A DNA stretch of 64,000 bases from positions 3,534,001 through 3,598,000 of the forward strand of contig NZ_CP015079.1 of assembly GCF_001653335.1 (NCBI RefSeq), written 5' to 3'. Positions within the stretch are counted from its first letter, which is position 1; each line of letters starts with the position of its first letter. Below the pieces are notes generated by a model. The model was not told where the DNA came from and did no database searches. It worked only from the letters and a program-made list of their open reading frames with translations. The translations under genes and the position numbers were made by a program. This DNA is from Nocardioides dokdonensis FR1436. GTDB taxonomy: Bacteria; Actinomycetota; Actinomycetes; Propionibacteriales; Nocardioidaceae. This document shows, one piece after another, positions 30,093 through 38,002 of this stretch.

Positions 30093-30979
30093 CCCGGGTC
30101 CCCGTAGTGGCGCAGGAAGAGCTGCTCGAGCGTCGGCGGCTGCGTCGTCAGGTTGGCGACCCCGGCGTCGAGCAGGAGGCGCAGGGCCGGCTCCACGGCT
30201 TCAGGGTCGACCTCGAAGGTGACCCGATCGCTGTCGACGCGCAGGTCGCGCACACCGGCGAGCTCCCGGAGCCCCGGCGCCGGGCCGCGCAGGTGCGCGG
30301 AGACGGCGGTGCGACTGAGGTGACGCATCTCGGCGAGGCTGCCGCTCTCGACGAGGCGGCCCTCGTTGATGATGCTGACGCGGTCGCACATCTGCTCCAC
30401 CTCGCCCAGCACGTGGCTCGACAGCAGCACGCTGCCCCCGGCCTCGCGGAAGGTGGCCACGCAGTCGCGGAACTCGGCCTCCATGAGCGGGTCGAGGCCC
30501 GACGTCGGCTCGTCCAGCAGGAGCAGCTCGACATCGGCGGCCAGGGCGGCCACCAGTGCGACCTTCTGCCGGTTGCCCTTGGAGTAGCTCCGGGACTTCT
30601 TGGTCGGGTCCAGGTCGAAGCGCTCCACGAGCGCGTCCCGCCGCCCCCGGTCGAGGCCGCCGCGCAGGCGGCCGAGGAGGTCGATGACCTCTCCCCCGGT
30701 GAGCGTGGGCCACAGGCTCACGTCGCCCGGCACGTAGGCCAGGCGCCGGTGCAGCGCCGCCGCTTCGTGCCAGGGGTCACCGCCCAGCAGACGCACCCGC
30801 CCGGAGTCGGCGCGCAGGAGACCGAGCAGCACCCGGATCGTCGTGGACTTGCCGGACCCGTTGGGGCCCAGGAAGCCGTGCACCTCGCCGGCGCGCACGG
30901 TGAGGTCCAGGCCGTCCAGCGCACGCGCGCGCCCGAAGGTCTTGACCAGCTGTTGGACCTCGATCACGTCGGAGGGCAC
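30089..30979 (-). CDS. ABC exporter ATP-binding protein
   Basis: This protein of 296 residues is the ATPase partner of the overlapping permease. It contains Walker [11 protein letters not shown] near residue 40, signature [16 protein letters not shown] (a variant LSGGQ), Walker [13 protein letters not shown], and a C-terminal accessory domain of about 80 residues as in DrrA-type proteins. The start is the GTG of [11 protein letters not shown], six bases after a TATGGT hexamer; upstream open frame is not needed. The two genes form one leaderless operon. Confidence 0.92.
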   Translation of the reverse strand: MPSDVIEVQQLVKTFGRARALDGLDLTVRAGEVHGFLGPNGSGKSTTIRVLLGLLRADSGRVRLLGGDPWHEAAALHRRLAYVPGDVSLWPTLTGGEVIDLLGRLRGGLDRGRRDALVERFDLDPTKKSRSYSKGNRQKVALVAALAADVELLLLDEPTSGLDPLMEAEFRDCVATFREAGGSVLLSSHVLGEVEQMCDRVSIINEGRLVESGSLAEMRHLSRTAVSAHLRGPAPGLRELAGVRDLRVDSDRVTFEVDPEAVEPALRLLLDAGVANLTTQPPTLEQLFLRHYGDPG

Positions 30980-30985
30980 CGTTCG

Positions 30986-30991
30986 ACCATA
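30986..30991 (-). promoter_or_regulatory. -10 element of ABC exporter operon (leaderless)
   Basis: TATGGT on the minus strand lies six bases before the GTG at 30979. Confidence 0.55.
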
Positions 30992-31044
30992 GCCCCGTGC
31001 GCGGCCGCGCCGGGTCGGTGAGCGCGCGGCGTACCCCGGTCGGG

Positions 31045-31659
31045 TCAGGCGTTGTGGACGTCGACGAGCACCGACAGCGCCTCGGCGACACCCTGCTCGA
31101 GCACGTTGCGGCGCGGGTCGGGCAGCGCCAGCCACGGGTCGACGACCGTGAGTCCGGCGAGCCGGCGGTCGGCCAGGACTTCCTCGACCGCCGAGCGGTC
31201 GCCACCGACCACGACCGGGCCGCGCAGGTCCTCGAGGATGCGCGCAGCATGGTCGGCCGCGGCCTCGTAGGCCTGCCGGGCCTGGTTGTCACGGCGGCGT
31301 GCGAAGCGCTGCTGGCTCTGCCCGCCGGCCTTGGTGCGGCCCTGGACGTGACGCTGCCCGGTCTTGGAGGCCCCCATCTGGGCGCCGTCCAGGCGGGCGA
31401 CGGCGAAGCCGCCCTTGCGCACCAGGAGCACGCCCCAGTCCGTCGGTGCACACGTGCGGGCCTCGGCCGCGAACGAGACCGCGTCGGGCGACCCGTCGTA
31501 CGCCGTCGCGAAGGGCAGGCGGGCCGCGAACGTCGATCCGTCGGATGCAGCGCCGCGCAGCACCCCCTCCACGACGGTCAGGACGGTGTCGCCGTGCCGT
31601 TCCTGGAAGTTCAGCACCCACCGTTCCACCCGGGCGGCGGGTACGACGACGGCGGGCAT
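31045..31659 (-). CDS. acVLRF1 family peptidyl-tRNA hydrolase-like protein
   Basis: The 204-residue protein has the VLRF1 (eRF1-like) fold signature with the GGQ-like catalytic loop: [20 protein letters not shown] followed by [13 protein letters not shown]1 proteins release nascent chains from stalled ribosomes (the Vms1/ANKZF1 group), and acVLRF1 is the actinobacterial branch. The basic tract after the loop would contact rRNA or tRNA. The start is the ATG of [10 protein letters not shown], six bases after TACGGT. Function in ribosome rescue is inferred from the family. Confidence 0.85.
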   Translation of the reverse strand: MPAVVVPAARVERWVLNFQERHGDTVLTVVEGVLRGAASDGSTFAARLPFATAYDGSPDAVSFAAEARTCAPTDWGVLLVRKGGFAVARLDGAQMGASKTGQRHVQGRTKAGGQSQQRFARRRDNQARQAYEAAADHAARILEDLRGPVVVGGDRSAVEEVLADRRLAGLTVVDPWLALPDPRRNVLEQGVAEALSVLVDVHNA

Positions 31660-31665
31660 GGACCG

Positions 31666-31671
31666 ACCGTA
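31666..31671 (-). promoter_or_regulatory. -10 element of acVLRF1 gene (leaderless)
   Basis: TACGGT on the minus strand lies six bases before the ATG at 31659. Confidence 0.55.
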
Positions 31672-31763
31672 GCGCCCGGTGACGTCCACCGCGTGTCGGA
31701 CCGCCCAGCCGCCGGTGCGTTGGTAGGAACGAGAGTCCTGCTTCCTGCGAGAACGAGGTCTCG

Positions 31764-32462
31764 GTGGCCACCAGCGACTACGACAGCTTCGCCAGGGCCT
31801 ACGCGGCCGCGAACGAGTCCAACCTCTTCAACGCCTACTACGCACGCCCCGAGATGCTCCGTCTCGCGGGTGACGTCGCCGGGCGCCGGATCCTCGATGC
31901 CGGGTGCGGCTCCGGGCCGTTGGCGGCTGCGCTGCGTGACCGAGGCGCCGTCGTCACGGCGTTCGACGCGAGTGCCGCCATGGTCGAGCTGGCCCGCGAG
32001 AAGCTGGGACCGGATGCCGACCTGTGCGTCGCGGACCTCGGCGCGCCCCTGTCCTTCCCTGACGACGCGTTCGACGACGTGGTGGCCTCCCTCGTCCTGC
32101 ACTACCTGGAGGACTGGTCCGGCCCGCTGGCCGAGCTGCGGCGCGTGCTGGAACCAGGGGGTCGCCTGATCCTGTCGGTGATCCACCCCGGCATCTACCC
32201 GATCGTGTACCCGGAGGCCGACTACTTCGCGCTCACCCGGTACTCCGAGGACTACGACTTCGACGGGCAGAGCGTGGTGCTGACCTACTGGCACCGGCCG
32301 TTGCACGCGATCACGGATGCCTTCTCGGCCGCGGGGTTCCGCATCGCCACCATCAGCGAACCGCCCCCGGCGCCGGACACCCCGGCGGAGCTGCTTCCGC
32401 CCGGTCTCCCGGAGAGCGGGTCGTTCCTGTGCTTCCTCTTCTTCGTCCTCGAGGCGGCCTGA
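31764..32462 (+). CDS. class I SAM-dependent methyltransferase
   Basis: The 232-residue protein has the SAM-binding motif ILDAGCGSGPLAAAL, an acidic motif II (AFDASAAMVELAREK), LSFPDDAFDDVVASLVLHYL and the post-core LEPGGRLILSVIHPG. It resembles the UbiE/BioC-like small-molecule methyltransferases; the acceptor is unknown. The GTG start is preceded by a GAGG ribosome binding site. It begins a run of small independent genes of accessory character. Confidence 0.85.
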   Translation: MATSDYDSFARAYAAANESNLFNAYYARPEMLRLAGDVAGRRILDAGCGSGPLAAALRDRGAVVTAFDASAAMVELAREKLGPDADLCVADLGAPLSFPDDAFDDVVASLVLHYLEDWSGPLAELRRVLEPGGRLILSVIHPGIYPIVYPEADYFALTRYSEDYDFDGQSVVLTYWHRPLHAITDAFSAAGFRIATISEPPPAPDTPAELLPPGLPESGSFLCFLFFVLEAA

Positions 32463-32540
32463 CCGGGTGCGTCCTATTGGCGGCCGCGACGTCGAATCCG
32501 CCTCCAAGACGTATCCGGCTCGCGTGGGACGATGCCGCCC

Positions 32541-33161
32541 ATGAGCGAACCAGTCAGCTCCAGCGACAGCGAGGGTCGAGGACCCCTGCCACCCGCGGTG
32601 CGCGCCACTCCTTGGCCTGTGCGGATGGGCACCTTGCTGTTCCGAGAGGCCACTGAGGCAGACATCGAGGTGTTGCAGTCCTTCCGCAACGACCCTGACG
32701 TCAACCGGTTCATGGTGCGCACCTACGTCGATCCAGACGACCTCCGCCGCGAATGGCTAGCGGTGCCCGACAGCGCAACGGACTATTCCTGTGTCGTGGA
32801 GAGAGACGGACAGGTCGTGGCCATGGGGTTCCTCGACATCGTCGATGGCTCCGGGCAGCCGGGCCACCCCACGGGTACCGACGGCGTGATCGGCTACATC
32901 GTCCATCCCGAAGCCACTGGTCAGGGCGTCGGAAGTGGCACTGCTCGTGCCTTGCTGCAGGCGGGCTTCGACGGGCTTGGCCTACGCCGGGTGACCGCAG
33001 GTGCGAATCTCGACAACGTCGCGTCTGTGCGCGTGCTCGAACAGGCGGGCATGCGCCGCGAACGCCACGCGGTCAAGGCGTTGTGGCACCGCGAGCTCGG
33101 GTGGTTGGACGAGGTCGAGTACGCGATGCTCGACGACGAATGGTTGGCGAGGGCTCTGTAG
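32541..33161 (+). CDS. GNAT family N-acetyltransferase
   Basis: This protein of about 206 residues has the GNAT fold: an N-terminal RLREA-like strand (LLFREATEADIEVLQSFRND), the acetyl-CoA loop VHPEATGQGVGSGTARALL (Q/R-x-x-G-x-G/A variant), and the C-terminal N-x-x-S-x-x-x-x pattern NLDNVASVRVLEQAGM. It is most like RimJ/RimL-type acetyltransferases; the substrate is unknown. Codons ending in A or T are clearly more frequent than in neighbouring core genes, which suggests recent acquisition. I used the ATG at 32541; one three codons upstream is possible. Confidence 0.88.
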   Translation: MSEPVSSSDSEGRGPLPPAVRATPWPVRMGTLLFREATEADIEVLQSFRNDPDVNRFMVRTYVDPDDLRREWLAVPDSATDYSCVVERDGQVVAMGFLDIVDGSGQPGHPTGTDGVIGYIVHPEATGQGVGSGTARALLQAGFDGLGLRRVTAGANLDNVASVRVLEQAGMRRERHAVKALWHRELGWLDEVEYAMLDDEWLARAL

Positions 33162-33357
33162 GTTCACGCGGCCGGCGGCGGGCTCGACGTGGTGGTCCCG
33201 GCTGAGGTTCCGGGCGGCGGACCCGATGACGCCGCGGTCCACCAGCACGAGCTCGAGCCGGTCGCTGAGGCCGTGCTGGGTGAGGTGCTGGGGCGGGAGA
33301 GTCAGGCGGCCCGGTCGGTGGTCTGGTCGGTGGTCTGGTCGATGCGGGCACCCGGCC

Positions 33358-33792
33358 CTAGTCGATCGCTTCCACCCACGGGGCCCGCCAGCTCGGCGCC
33401 TGCGACCCCTGCGCGTAGTAGCGGGTGTCGCGCACGATCGACCCGTCCTCATCGAGCTCCAGGGTGAGCACCACGTGCCACACGTCCCCGGCGTAGTCGT
33501 TGGTCCCCTCGACGACCCACACCCGCCCGGATCCGACGACCCTGCGCAGGGCGATGGACGGGGGCACCGGATAGGCCTCCTGCATCGCACGCATGCCGTC
33601 ACGCCCACGGATGCGCTCGCCGGACTGGGGCATCTCCATGACGTAGTCCTCGTGCCGAAGACGGAACTCCGCTTCCGGCGAGAGCCCGCTCCCGGTGATC
33701 CCGAGCAGGAGCTCGATGCCTTCGCGCATCGCAGCCGCGTCGTCGTCGGCGACCGCTCGCAGGAACAGCTCGCGCACCTCGGACTCCCTCAC
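33358..33792 (-). CDS. nuclear transport factor 2 / SnoaL-like family protein
   Basis: The 144-residue protein has the cone-shaped NTF2-like pattern: an N-terminal helix (VRELFLRAVADDDAAAMREG), a strand-rich core (FRLRHEDYVMEMPQSGERIRG, MRAMQEAYP) and a C-terminal sheet that ends in ELDEDGSIVRDTRYYAQ. Members include small enzymes and binding proteins; no specific role can be assigned. The GTG start has a strong AGGAGG ribosome binding site six bases upstream. The 196 bases to the GNAT gene hold a short imperfect direct repeat (GGTCGGTGGTCT twice) and no gene. Confidence 0.78.
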   Translation of the reverse strand: MRESEVRELFLRAVADDDAAAMREGIELLLGITGSGLSPEAEFRLRHEDYVMEMPQSGERIRGRDGMRAMQEAYPVPPSIALRRVVGSGRVWVVEGTNDYAGDVWHVVLTLELDEDGSIVRDTRYYAQGSQAPSWRAPWVEAID

Positions 33793-33855
33793 GCTCTGCC
33801 TCCTCTCCGACCTCCTGAACCGGGGTACGTCGGCTGCTCGGGCGAAGGACGACCC

Positions 33856-34290
33856 TCAGGACTCCAGGATCGTCTTGGCCTTCTCCAGGTTCGAGCGCAC
33901 GTCACGTGCGTAGAGCTTGAGGACGATCGGGTCTGCGAACTTGAAGACCCCCTTGAGGGATTCCGACTCCTGGTGCCAGGTGAGCCTGGTGCCACTGCCC
34001 TCGTCCTCGTAGCGGAGCGAGAGCGTGTAGGGGATCGTGGCGTCGGTGGAGACGTACCTGACCTTCACGCCGGCCTCGCACTCCACCATCTCGTCAGTCA
34101 GCTCCAAGCGGCGACCGGCCACTTTCACGGCACCCCTGCAGATGCGGCCGGCCTCCTGCTTCCCTCCCGAGACCACCTCGTACTCGACGATGTTGCTGCT
34201 GTAGACCGGCACGTTGTCGGGGTCGGTCATGAACTCCCAGACCTCCATGCGCGGCTTGTCGATGACGATGGACTCCTCCACGGTGAGCAT
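33856..34290 (-). CDS. SRPBCC/polyketide cyclase-like lipid-binding family protein
   Basis: This 144-residue protein (from the ATG of MLTVEESIVIDKP) has the START-domain pattern: first strand TVEESIVIDKPRMEVWEFMTD, then YSSNIVEYEVVSG, a long central sheet, and a C-terminal helix (ADPIVLKLYARDVRSNLEKAKTIL). Such proteins bind hydrophobic ligands or act as cyclases; no specific role can be inferred. It follows the NTF2-like gene's neighbourhood on the same strand but has its own leader, so cotranscription is uncertain. Confidence 0.82.
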   Translation of the reverse strand: MLTVEESIVIDKPRMEVWEFMTDPDNVPVYSSNIVEYEVVSGGKQEAGRICRGAVKVAGRRLELTDEMVECEAGVKVRYVSTDATIPYTLSLRYEDEGSGTRLTWHQESESLKGVFKFADPIVLKLYARDVRSNLEKAKTILES

Positions 34291-34525
34291 GGGACGACAC
34301 ACCTTCCGTTCCGGACCGGCCGGACGGCCCGCCTCCCCTCAGGCTAGGACTCGTGGCCGGCCGTCGGAATGGCCTGAATTGGGTGCTCGGCCGGCCCACG
34401 TCCCGTCGACCCGAGCACCGGATCCCCACCCTGGGGGATTCCCGCGGCTGCGTGGCGCCTCCTAGGATTTTCGGGCGTCACCACCCACCCGTCGTTGTTC
34501 GGCCATCCCACCCGAGGGGGCCCTC

Positions 34526-35086
34526 ATGGGCATCCAGTGTTCTGCGCGCACCATCCTGAGCACCCTGATGATCGCCTCGAGCCTCGCGATCGCGTGGGCG
34601 CCGCAGGCATCGGCCCGCGTCGTGGAGCGGGGAACCTTCCACGACGAGTTCTCGGGCGTCAACGAGAACTTCTGTGACGCGGGGCTGTCCGTCGGTTTCG
34701 ACGCCGTGGTCGACGGCAGGTACCAGGTCAACAAGCGCGGCCCGCGTGGGTCCGAGTACTACCTCGAGCACGTGAAGGTCGTGAACGTCCTGACGGACCA
34801 GGCGACCGGCCAGACGGCGACCGACATCCAGCCCAACACGATCGGCAAGGACCTGAGGATCACCGACGACGGCGACACCCTGACGATCATCGTCCTGCTG
34901 ACCGGAGGGGGCCGCACCTACGGGGACGACGGGTCTCTCATCGCCAAGAACTCCGGCCAGGTCAGGTTGCGGGAGGTGGTCGACAAGGCGACGTCCGAGG
35001 TGATCTCGAGCGAGCTGATCTTCGGCTCGACGGGCACCAACGACGACTTCTGTGCGGCCGTGCTGGCCGACTGGGGTTACCGCTGA
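34526..35086 (+). CDS. secreted hypothetical protein
   Basis: The 186-residue protein starts with a clear signal peptide (residues 1-30; hydrophobic ILSTLMIASSLAIAWA and cleavage likely after ASA). The mature part has two cysteines (in NENFCDAGL and DDFCAAVL) that may form a disulfide, and an even mix of short strands. I do not recognise the family, although this cysteine-flanked layout is common in secreted actinobacterial unknowns. A GAGGGGG ribosome binding site precedes the ATG and a TAGGAT hexamer stands about 60 bases upstream. Its end overlaps the convergent monooxygenase-like gene by ten bases. Confidence 0.75.
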   Translation: MGIQCSARTILSTLMIASSLAIAWAPQASARVVERGTFHDEFSGVNENFCDAGLSVGFDAVVDGRYQVNKRGPRGSEYYLEHVKVVNVLTDQATGQTATDIQPNTIGKDLRITDDGDTLTIIVLLTGGGRTYGDDGSLIAKNSGQVRLREVVDKATSEVISSELIFGSTGTNDDFCAAVLADWGYR

Positions 35087-35394
35087 GTCGGTCCCTTGGA
35101 CCAAACCGGCGTGAGCGGCATGACCTGCGGAGGTCCGGCCAGGAGCGGCTCCACGTCCCGCACGTAAGCGACGTAGGCGTCCGTCTGAAGGAACTGCCGA
35201 GACGACTCGGCGCTGTCGTAGACCTGGAAGGCGGTGATCGCATCGGGATCGTTGGTGTCGAGGCAGTAGAAGTACGCGAGGTGGCCGGCATTCCCGGCGA
35301 CAGCGGGCGCCATGTGCCTCTCCCAGACCTTCCGGACCTCGTCACGGAGGCCCGGCAGGGTCTGGTGCCGGATGATGAGAGCGAGTGTGGTCAT
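35077..35394 (-). CDS. ABM-domain (antibiotic biosynthesis monooxygenase-like) protein
   Basis: The 105-residue protein has the dimeric ferredoxin-like fold pattern of ABM/YgiN proteins: LALIIRHQTLPGLRDEVRKVW at the start, then LAYFYCLDTNDPDAITAFQVYDSAES and the helix QFLQTDAYVAYV. Relatives are cofactor-free quinol monooxygenases or regulators; no specific role is implied. The start is the ATG of MTTLALII; an upstream extension would add 14 unlikely residues. It is convergent with the secreted protein gene. Confidence 0.8.
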   Translation of the reverse strand: MTTLALIIRHQTLPGLRDEVRKVWERHMAPAVAGNAGHLAYFYCLDTNDPDAITAFQVYDSAESSRQFLQTDAYVAYVRDVEPLLAGPPQVMPLTPVWSKGPTQR

Positions 35395-35505
35395 GCACCG
35401 ACGGTGGCAGCACCCGCCGACAGCGCGGACAACCACCGTCGGGCCGGTCAGTGTTCAGGGCTACCTTGGGGTGCCCGGTCCCCGACCACCCCTGAGGAAC
35501 ACCGC

Positions 35506-36384
35506 ATGCCGCACATGGCTCCGCACAAGGTGGTCCTGCACCGGCAGGACCTCTCCTACCTCGACAGCGGCTCCGGTCCGGTCGTGCTCTTCATCCACGG
35601 GATCCTCGGCTCGCAGCGGCAGTGGGCCCACCTCGTCGACAAGATGGACGACGACCACCGGGTGCTCGTGCCCGACCTCTTCGGGCACGGCGACTCGGCG
35701 AAGCCCCTCGGGGACTACTCCCTCAGCGCCCATGCCGCGGCCATGCGCGATCTCCTCGACCACCTCGGGATCGAGCGGGTCACCCTGGTCGGCCACTCGC
35801 TCGGCGGTGGGATCGCGATGCAGTTCTTCTACCTGTTCCCCGAGCGGGTGGATCGCCTCGTCCTCGTGTCCAGCGGTGGTCTGGGACGGGAGGTCAACAT
35901 GATCCTGCGCTCCGCGACCCTGCCCGGCGCCGCGCAGGTGCTCAGCGTCGTCGCGTCTGCGCCCGTGGTGTCGCGCTTCGAGGCGTTGGGCCGGGGCGCC
36001 TCGAAGCTCGGCTGGCGCCCCGGTGCGGACCTCAGCGCGGTCTGGCGAGGGTTCAGGACGTTGGGCGACGGGGAGAGCCGGCGTGCCTTCCTGGCCACCA
36101 CGCGTGCCGTCATCGACATCGGTGGGCAGAGCATCAGCGCCCACGACCACCTGGACAGCGCGTCGACGATCCCGATCCTGGTCGTGTGGGGCTCGAAGGA
36201 CCGGATGATCCCGGCCTCGCACGCGCTCAGCGTGCAGGACGCGCTGCCCGACTGTCGCGTCGAGATCTTCGAGGGCGCCGGTCACTTCCCGCACCTGGAC
36301 GACCCGGAGCGCTTCGCGTGCACGCTGCGCGACTTCATCGCCTCCGACGACGAGCCCGAGGAGCCGAGCGCCGCCGCCGAGTGA
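35506..36384 (+). CDS. alpha/beta hydrolase
   Basis: This 292-residue alpha/beta hydrolase has the oxyanion region FIHGILGS, the nucleophile elbow GHSLGGG, the acid VVWGSKDRMIP and the catalytic histidine in GAGHFPHLDDPERF, so the triad is complete. Substrate cannot be inferred; it most resembles general esterase/haloperoxidase-like members. The ATG has a GAGGAA ribosome binding site seven bases upstream, and a TACCTT hexamer at 35462-35467 may be its -10. A second ATG three codons later is an alternative start. Confidence 0.88.
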   Translation: MPHMAPHKVVLHRQDLSYLDSGSGPVVLFIHGILGSQRQWAHLVDKMDDDHRVLVPDLFGHGDSAKPLGDYSLSAHAAAMRDLLDHLGIERVTLVGHSLGGGIAMQFFYLFPERVDRLVLVSSGGLGREVNMILRSATLPGAAQVLSVVASAPVVSRFEALGRGASKLGWRPGADLSAVWRGFRTLGDGESRRAFLATTRAVIDIGGQSISAHDHLDSASTIPILVVWGSKDRMIPASHALSVQDALPDCRVEIFEGAGHFPHLDDPERFACTLRDFIASDDEPEEPSAAAE

Positions 36385-36437
36385 CTCACCCGTCAGCCGT
36401 ACCCCGACCAGGGCTGACGTCGGCGCCGGCGGGGTCG

Positions 36438-36983
36438 TCAGTCGCCGGCGTACACGACCCGGAAGCGCTCCAGGACCAGCGGCATCGTGGGCTCGAAGCC
36501 GCGGTCGTGCGCGGGGTGGGCGGTGAAGAACCGCTCGTGCTCGGCGCGCCAGTGGGCCAGGGACCGGTCGCCCTCGCCCTCGAGGTGCGCGTGCTCGGCG
36601 TCGACCTCGTCGAAGGGGACGACCGACACGTCGGTCGTCTCGACCAGCGCCCGCGGGTTGCCGGCACCGTCGACCACGATGCCCATCGTGCCCACCTCCG
36701 GCAACGGCTCGTTCTCCGCCTCGTAGTCCCACAGCGCACTGGACGTGGCGGTCTTGGTGCCGTCGAGGACCAGGGCCAGCAGCGCGTCCGCCTCCTCCGG
36801 GGTCGCACCGAACGACCACGCAGGGGGCGGCAGCATCTCCAGCGTCGTCGGACCGAAGTACGACGGCGCGGTGTTGAGCTTGGCGTGGAAGCGGGCGAGG
36901 TCCCAGAACGACTCGACCGGCCCGCGCCCGAAGTGGGCGGAGCCGGTCGTGTGGTCGTGCTCGTCGGTGCTCGGGTCGGTCAT
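36438..36983 (-). CDS. ASCH domain protein
   Basis: This protein of about 181 residues ends in an ASCH domain (PUA-like RNA-binding fold) with LVLDGTKTATSSALWDYE near the middle and VGTMGIVVDGAGNPRALVETTDVSVVPFDEV following. ASCH proteins are thought to bind RNA or modified nucleotides; some have nuclease or amidohydrolase activity. The ATG follows TACGCT by six bases. The first 20 residues are charged and variable. Confidence 0.87.
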   Translation of the reverse strand: MTDPSTDEHDHTTGSAHFGRGPVESFWDLARFHAKLNTAPSYFGPTTLEMLPPPAWSFGATPEEADALLALVLDGTKTATSSALWDYEAENEPLPEVGTMGIVVDGAGNPRALVETTDVSVVPFDEVDAEHAHLEGEGDRSLAHWRAEHERFFTAHPAHDRGFEPTMPLVLERFRVVYAGD

Positions 36984-36989
36984 GGCGCC

Positions 36990-36995
36990 AGCGTA
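36990..36995 (-). promoter_or_regulatory. -10 element of ASCH gene (leaderless)
   Basis: TACGCT on the minus strand lies six bases before the ATG at 36983. Confidence 0.5.
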
Positions 36996-37026
36996 CGTGG
37001 GGCTGGTGGGCCACCGATCGTGCTGA

Positions 37027-37080
37027 GGTCTCGACACGCCTCCAGCAGCTTCGCGGACTCAGCCGCTGGCTTGCTCGACC
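37027..37080. repeat. dispersed extragenic element with GGTCTCG and GCTCGACC ends
   Basis: The intergenic stretch begins GGTCTCGACACG and ends TTGCTCGACC. A related element with the same two ends (in the opposite orientation) lies at 47281-47322, between ctaA and ctaB. The middle parts differ. It encodes no protein and is probably a member of a dispersed family. Confidence 0.55.
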
Positions 37081-37088
37081 TCTTCGCC

Positions 37089-37119
37089 CGGTAGCCGCCG
37101 ACTTCGTCGTCGCCTACCG
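37089..37119 (-). terminator. hairpin after suf operon
   Basis: An imperfect hairpin with arms of 14 bases (CGGTAGCCGCCGAC and its near complement, 12 of 14 matched) and a three-base loop lies immediately beyond the sufT stop at 37121. It has no U-tract. It probably ends the suf operon transcript. Confidence 0.55.
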
Positions 37120-37120
37120 C

Positions 37121-37534
37121 TCAGACGTTGAACCCGAGGGCGCGCAGCTGCTCGCGGCCGTCGGGGGTGATCTTGTCGGGGCCCCACGGCGGCATCCAGA
37201 CCCAGTTGATGGCCACGTCGTTGACGAGGCCCTCGAGGGCCGACTCGGTCTGGTCTGTGATCACGTCGGTCAGCGGGCAGGCCGCGGAGGTCAGCGTCAG
37301 GTCGACGACGAGGTTGGTGTCGTCGTCGAGGTGCAGGCCGTAGACGAGGCCGAGGTCGACGATGTTGATCCCCAGCTCGGGGTCGACGACGTCCTTCATC
37401 GCCTCGGTCACGTCCTCGAGGGTCGCCTGGGCGCCCGGGGCGGCGGTGCCGGCGGGGCCGGCTCCTGCCTGCGGGACCTCGGGCAGGTCGCCGTGGTCGA
37501 CGGTCGTGTCGGTCGGTGCAGTGGTCTCAGCCAC
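37121..37534 (-). CDS. sufT: SufT, Fe-S maturation factor (DUF59/MIP18 family)
   Basis: The 137-residue protein has a DUF59/MIP18 domain from about residue 38 (TLEDVTEAMKDVVDPELGINIVDLGLVYG) with the conserved cysteine in TSAACPLTDVI, and an Ala/Pro-rich N-terminal extension. SufT helps transfer Fe-S clusters to targets. It is the last gene of the suf operon and overlaps sufU by eight bases. The GTG start at 37534 uses the sufU 3' end. Confidence 0.93.
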   Translation of the reverse strand: MAETTAPTDTTVDHGDLPEVPQAGAGPAGTAAPGAQATLEDVTEAMKDVVDPELGINIVDLGLVYGLHLDDDTNLVVDLTLTSAACPLTDVITDQTESALEGLVNDVAINWVWMPPWGPDKITPDGREQLRALGFNV

Positions 37535-37979
37535 GGGAATCCTCCAGAGATCGGGCGGTGGCGTCCTTGAAGGCCATCCACGAGAGTAGCGCGCACTTCA
37601 CGCGCGCAGGGAACTTGGCGACGCCCGCGAACGCGATGCCGTCCTCGAGCACCTCCTCGTCCGGCTCCACCGTGCCCTTGCCCTGCATGAGGGTCAAGAA
37701 GGCCTGGTGGGTCGCCATCGCCTCGTCGATCGGCTTGCCGATAACGAGGTCGGCCATGACCGAGGTCGAGGCCTGGGAGATCGAGCAGCCGACGGAGTCG
37801 TAGGACACGTCCTGCACGAGGCCGTCCGCGAGGTGGACCCGCAGGGTGATCTCGTCACCGCAGGTCGGGTTGACGTGGTGGACCTCGGCCTCGAAGGGCT
37901 CGCGAAGGCCTTTGTGGTGCGGGTGCTTGTAGTGGTCCAGGATGATCTCCTGGTACAGCGAGTCGAGCTCGGCACTCAT
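37527..37979 (-). CDS. sufU: SufU, zinc-dependent sulfurtransferase of Fe-S assembly
   Basis: SufU accepts sulfur from SufS. The 150-residue protein has the expected ligand set: C40 and D42 in NPTCGDE, C65 in VGCSIS and C129 in VKCALLSW. It has the insertion length typical of SufU rather than a scaffold IscU. It lies between sufS and sufT in the operon. The ATG at 37979 is only about 23 bases after the sufS stop. Confidence 0.95.
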   Translation of the reverse strand: MSAELDSLYQEIILDHYKHPHHKGLREPFEAEVHHVNPTCGDEITLRVHLADGLVQDVSYDSVGCSISQASTSVMADLVIGKPIDEAMATHQAFLTLMQGKGTVEPDEEVLEDGIAFAGVAKFPARVKCALLSWMAFKDATARSLEDSRG

Positions 37980-38002
37980 GGTGCTCCTCCTCCCCTGTGC
38001 TC

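Noticed and set aside
33162..33357. Possible remnant of a coding sequence between the GNAT and NTF2-like genes
   Set aside because: The minus strand reads RLELVLVDRGVIGSAARNLS in one frame, which hints at a degraded transposase-like or other gene, but there is no start, no family I can name, and the length is too short to support.
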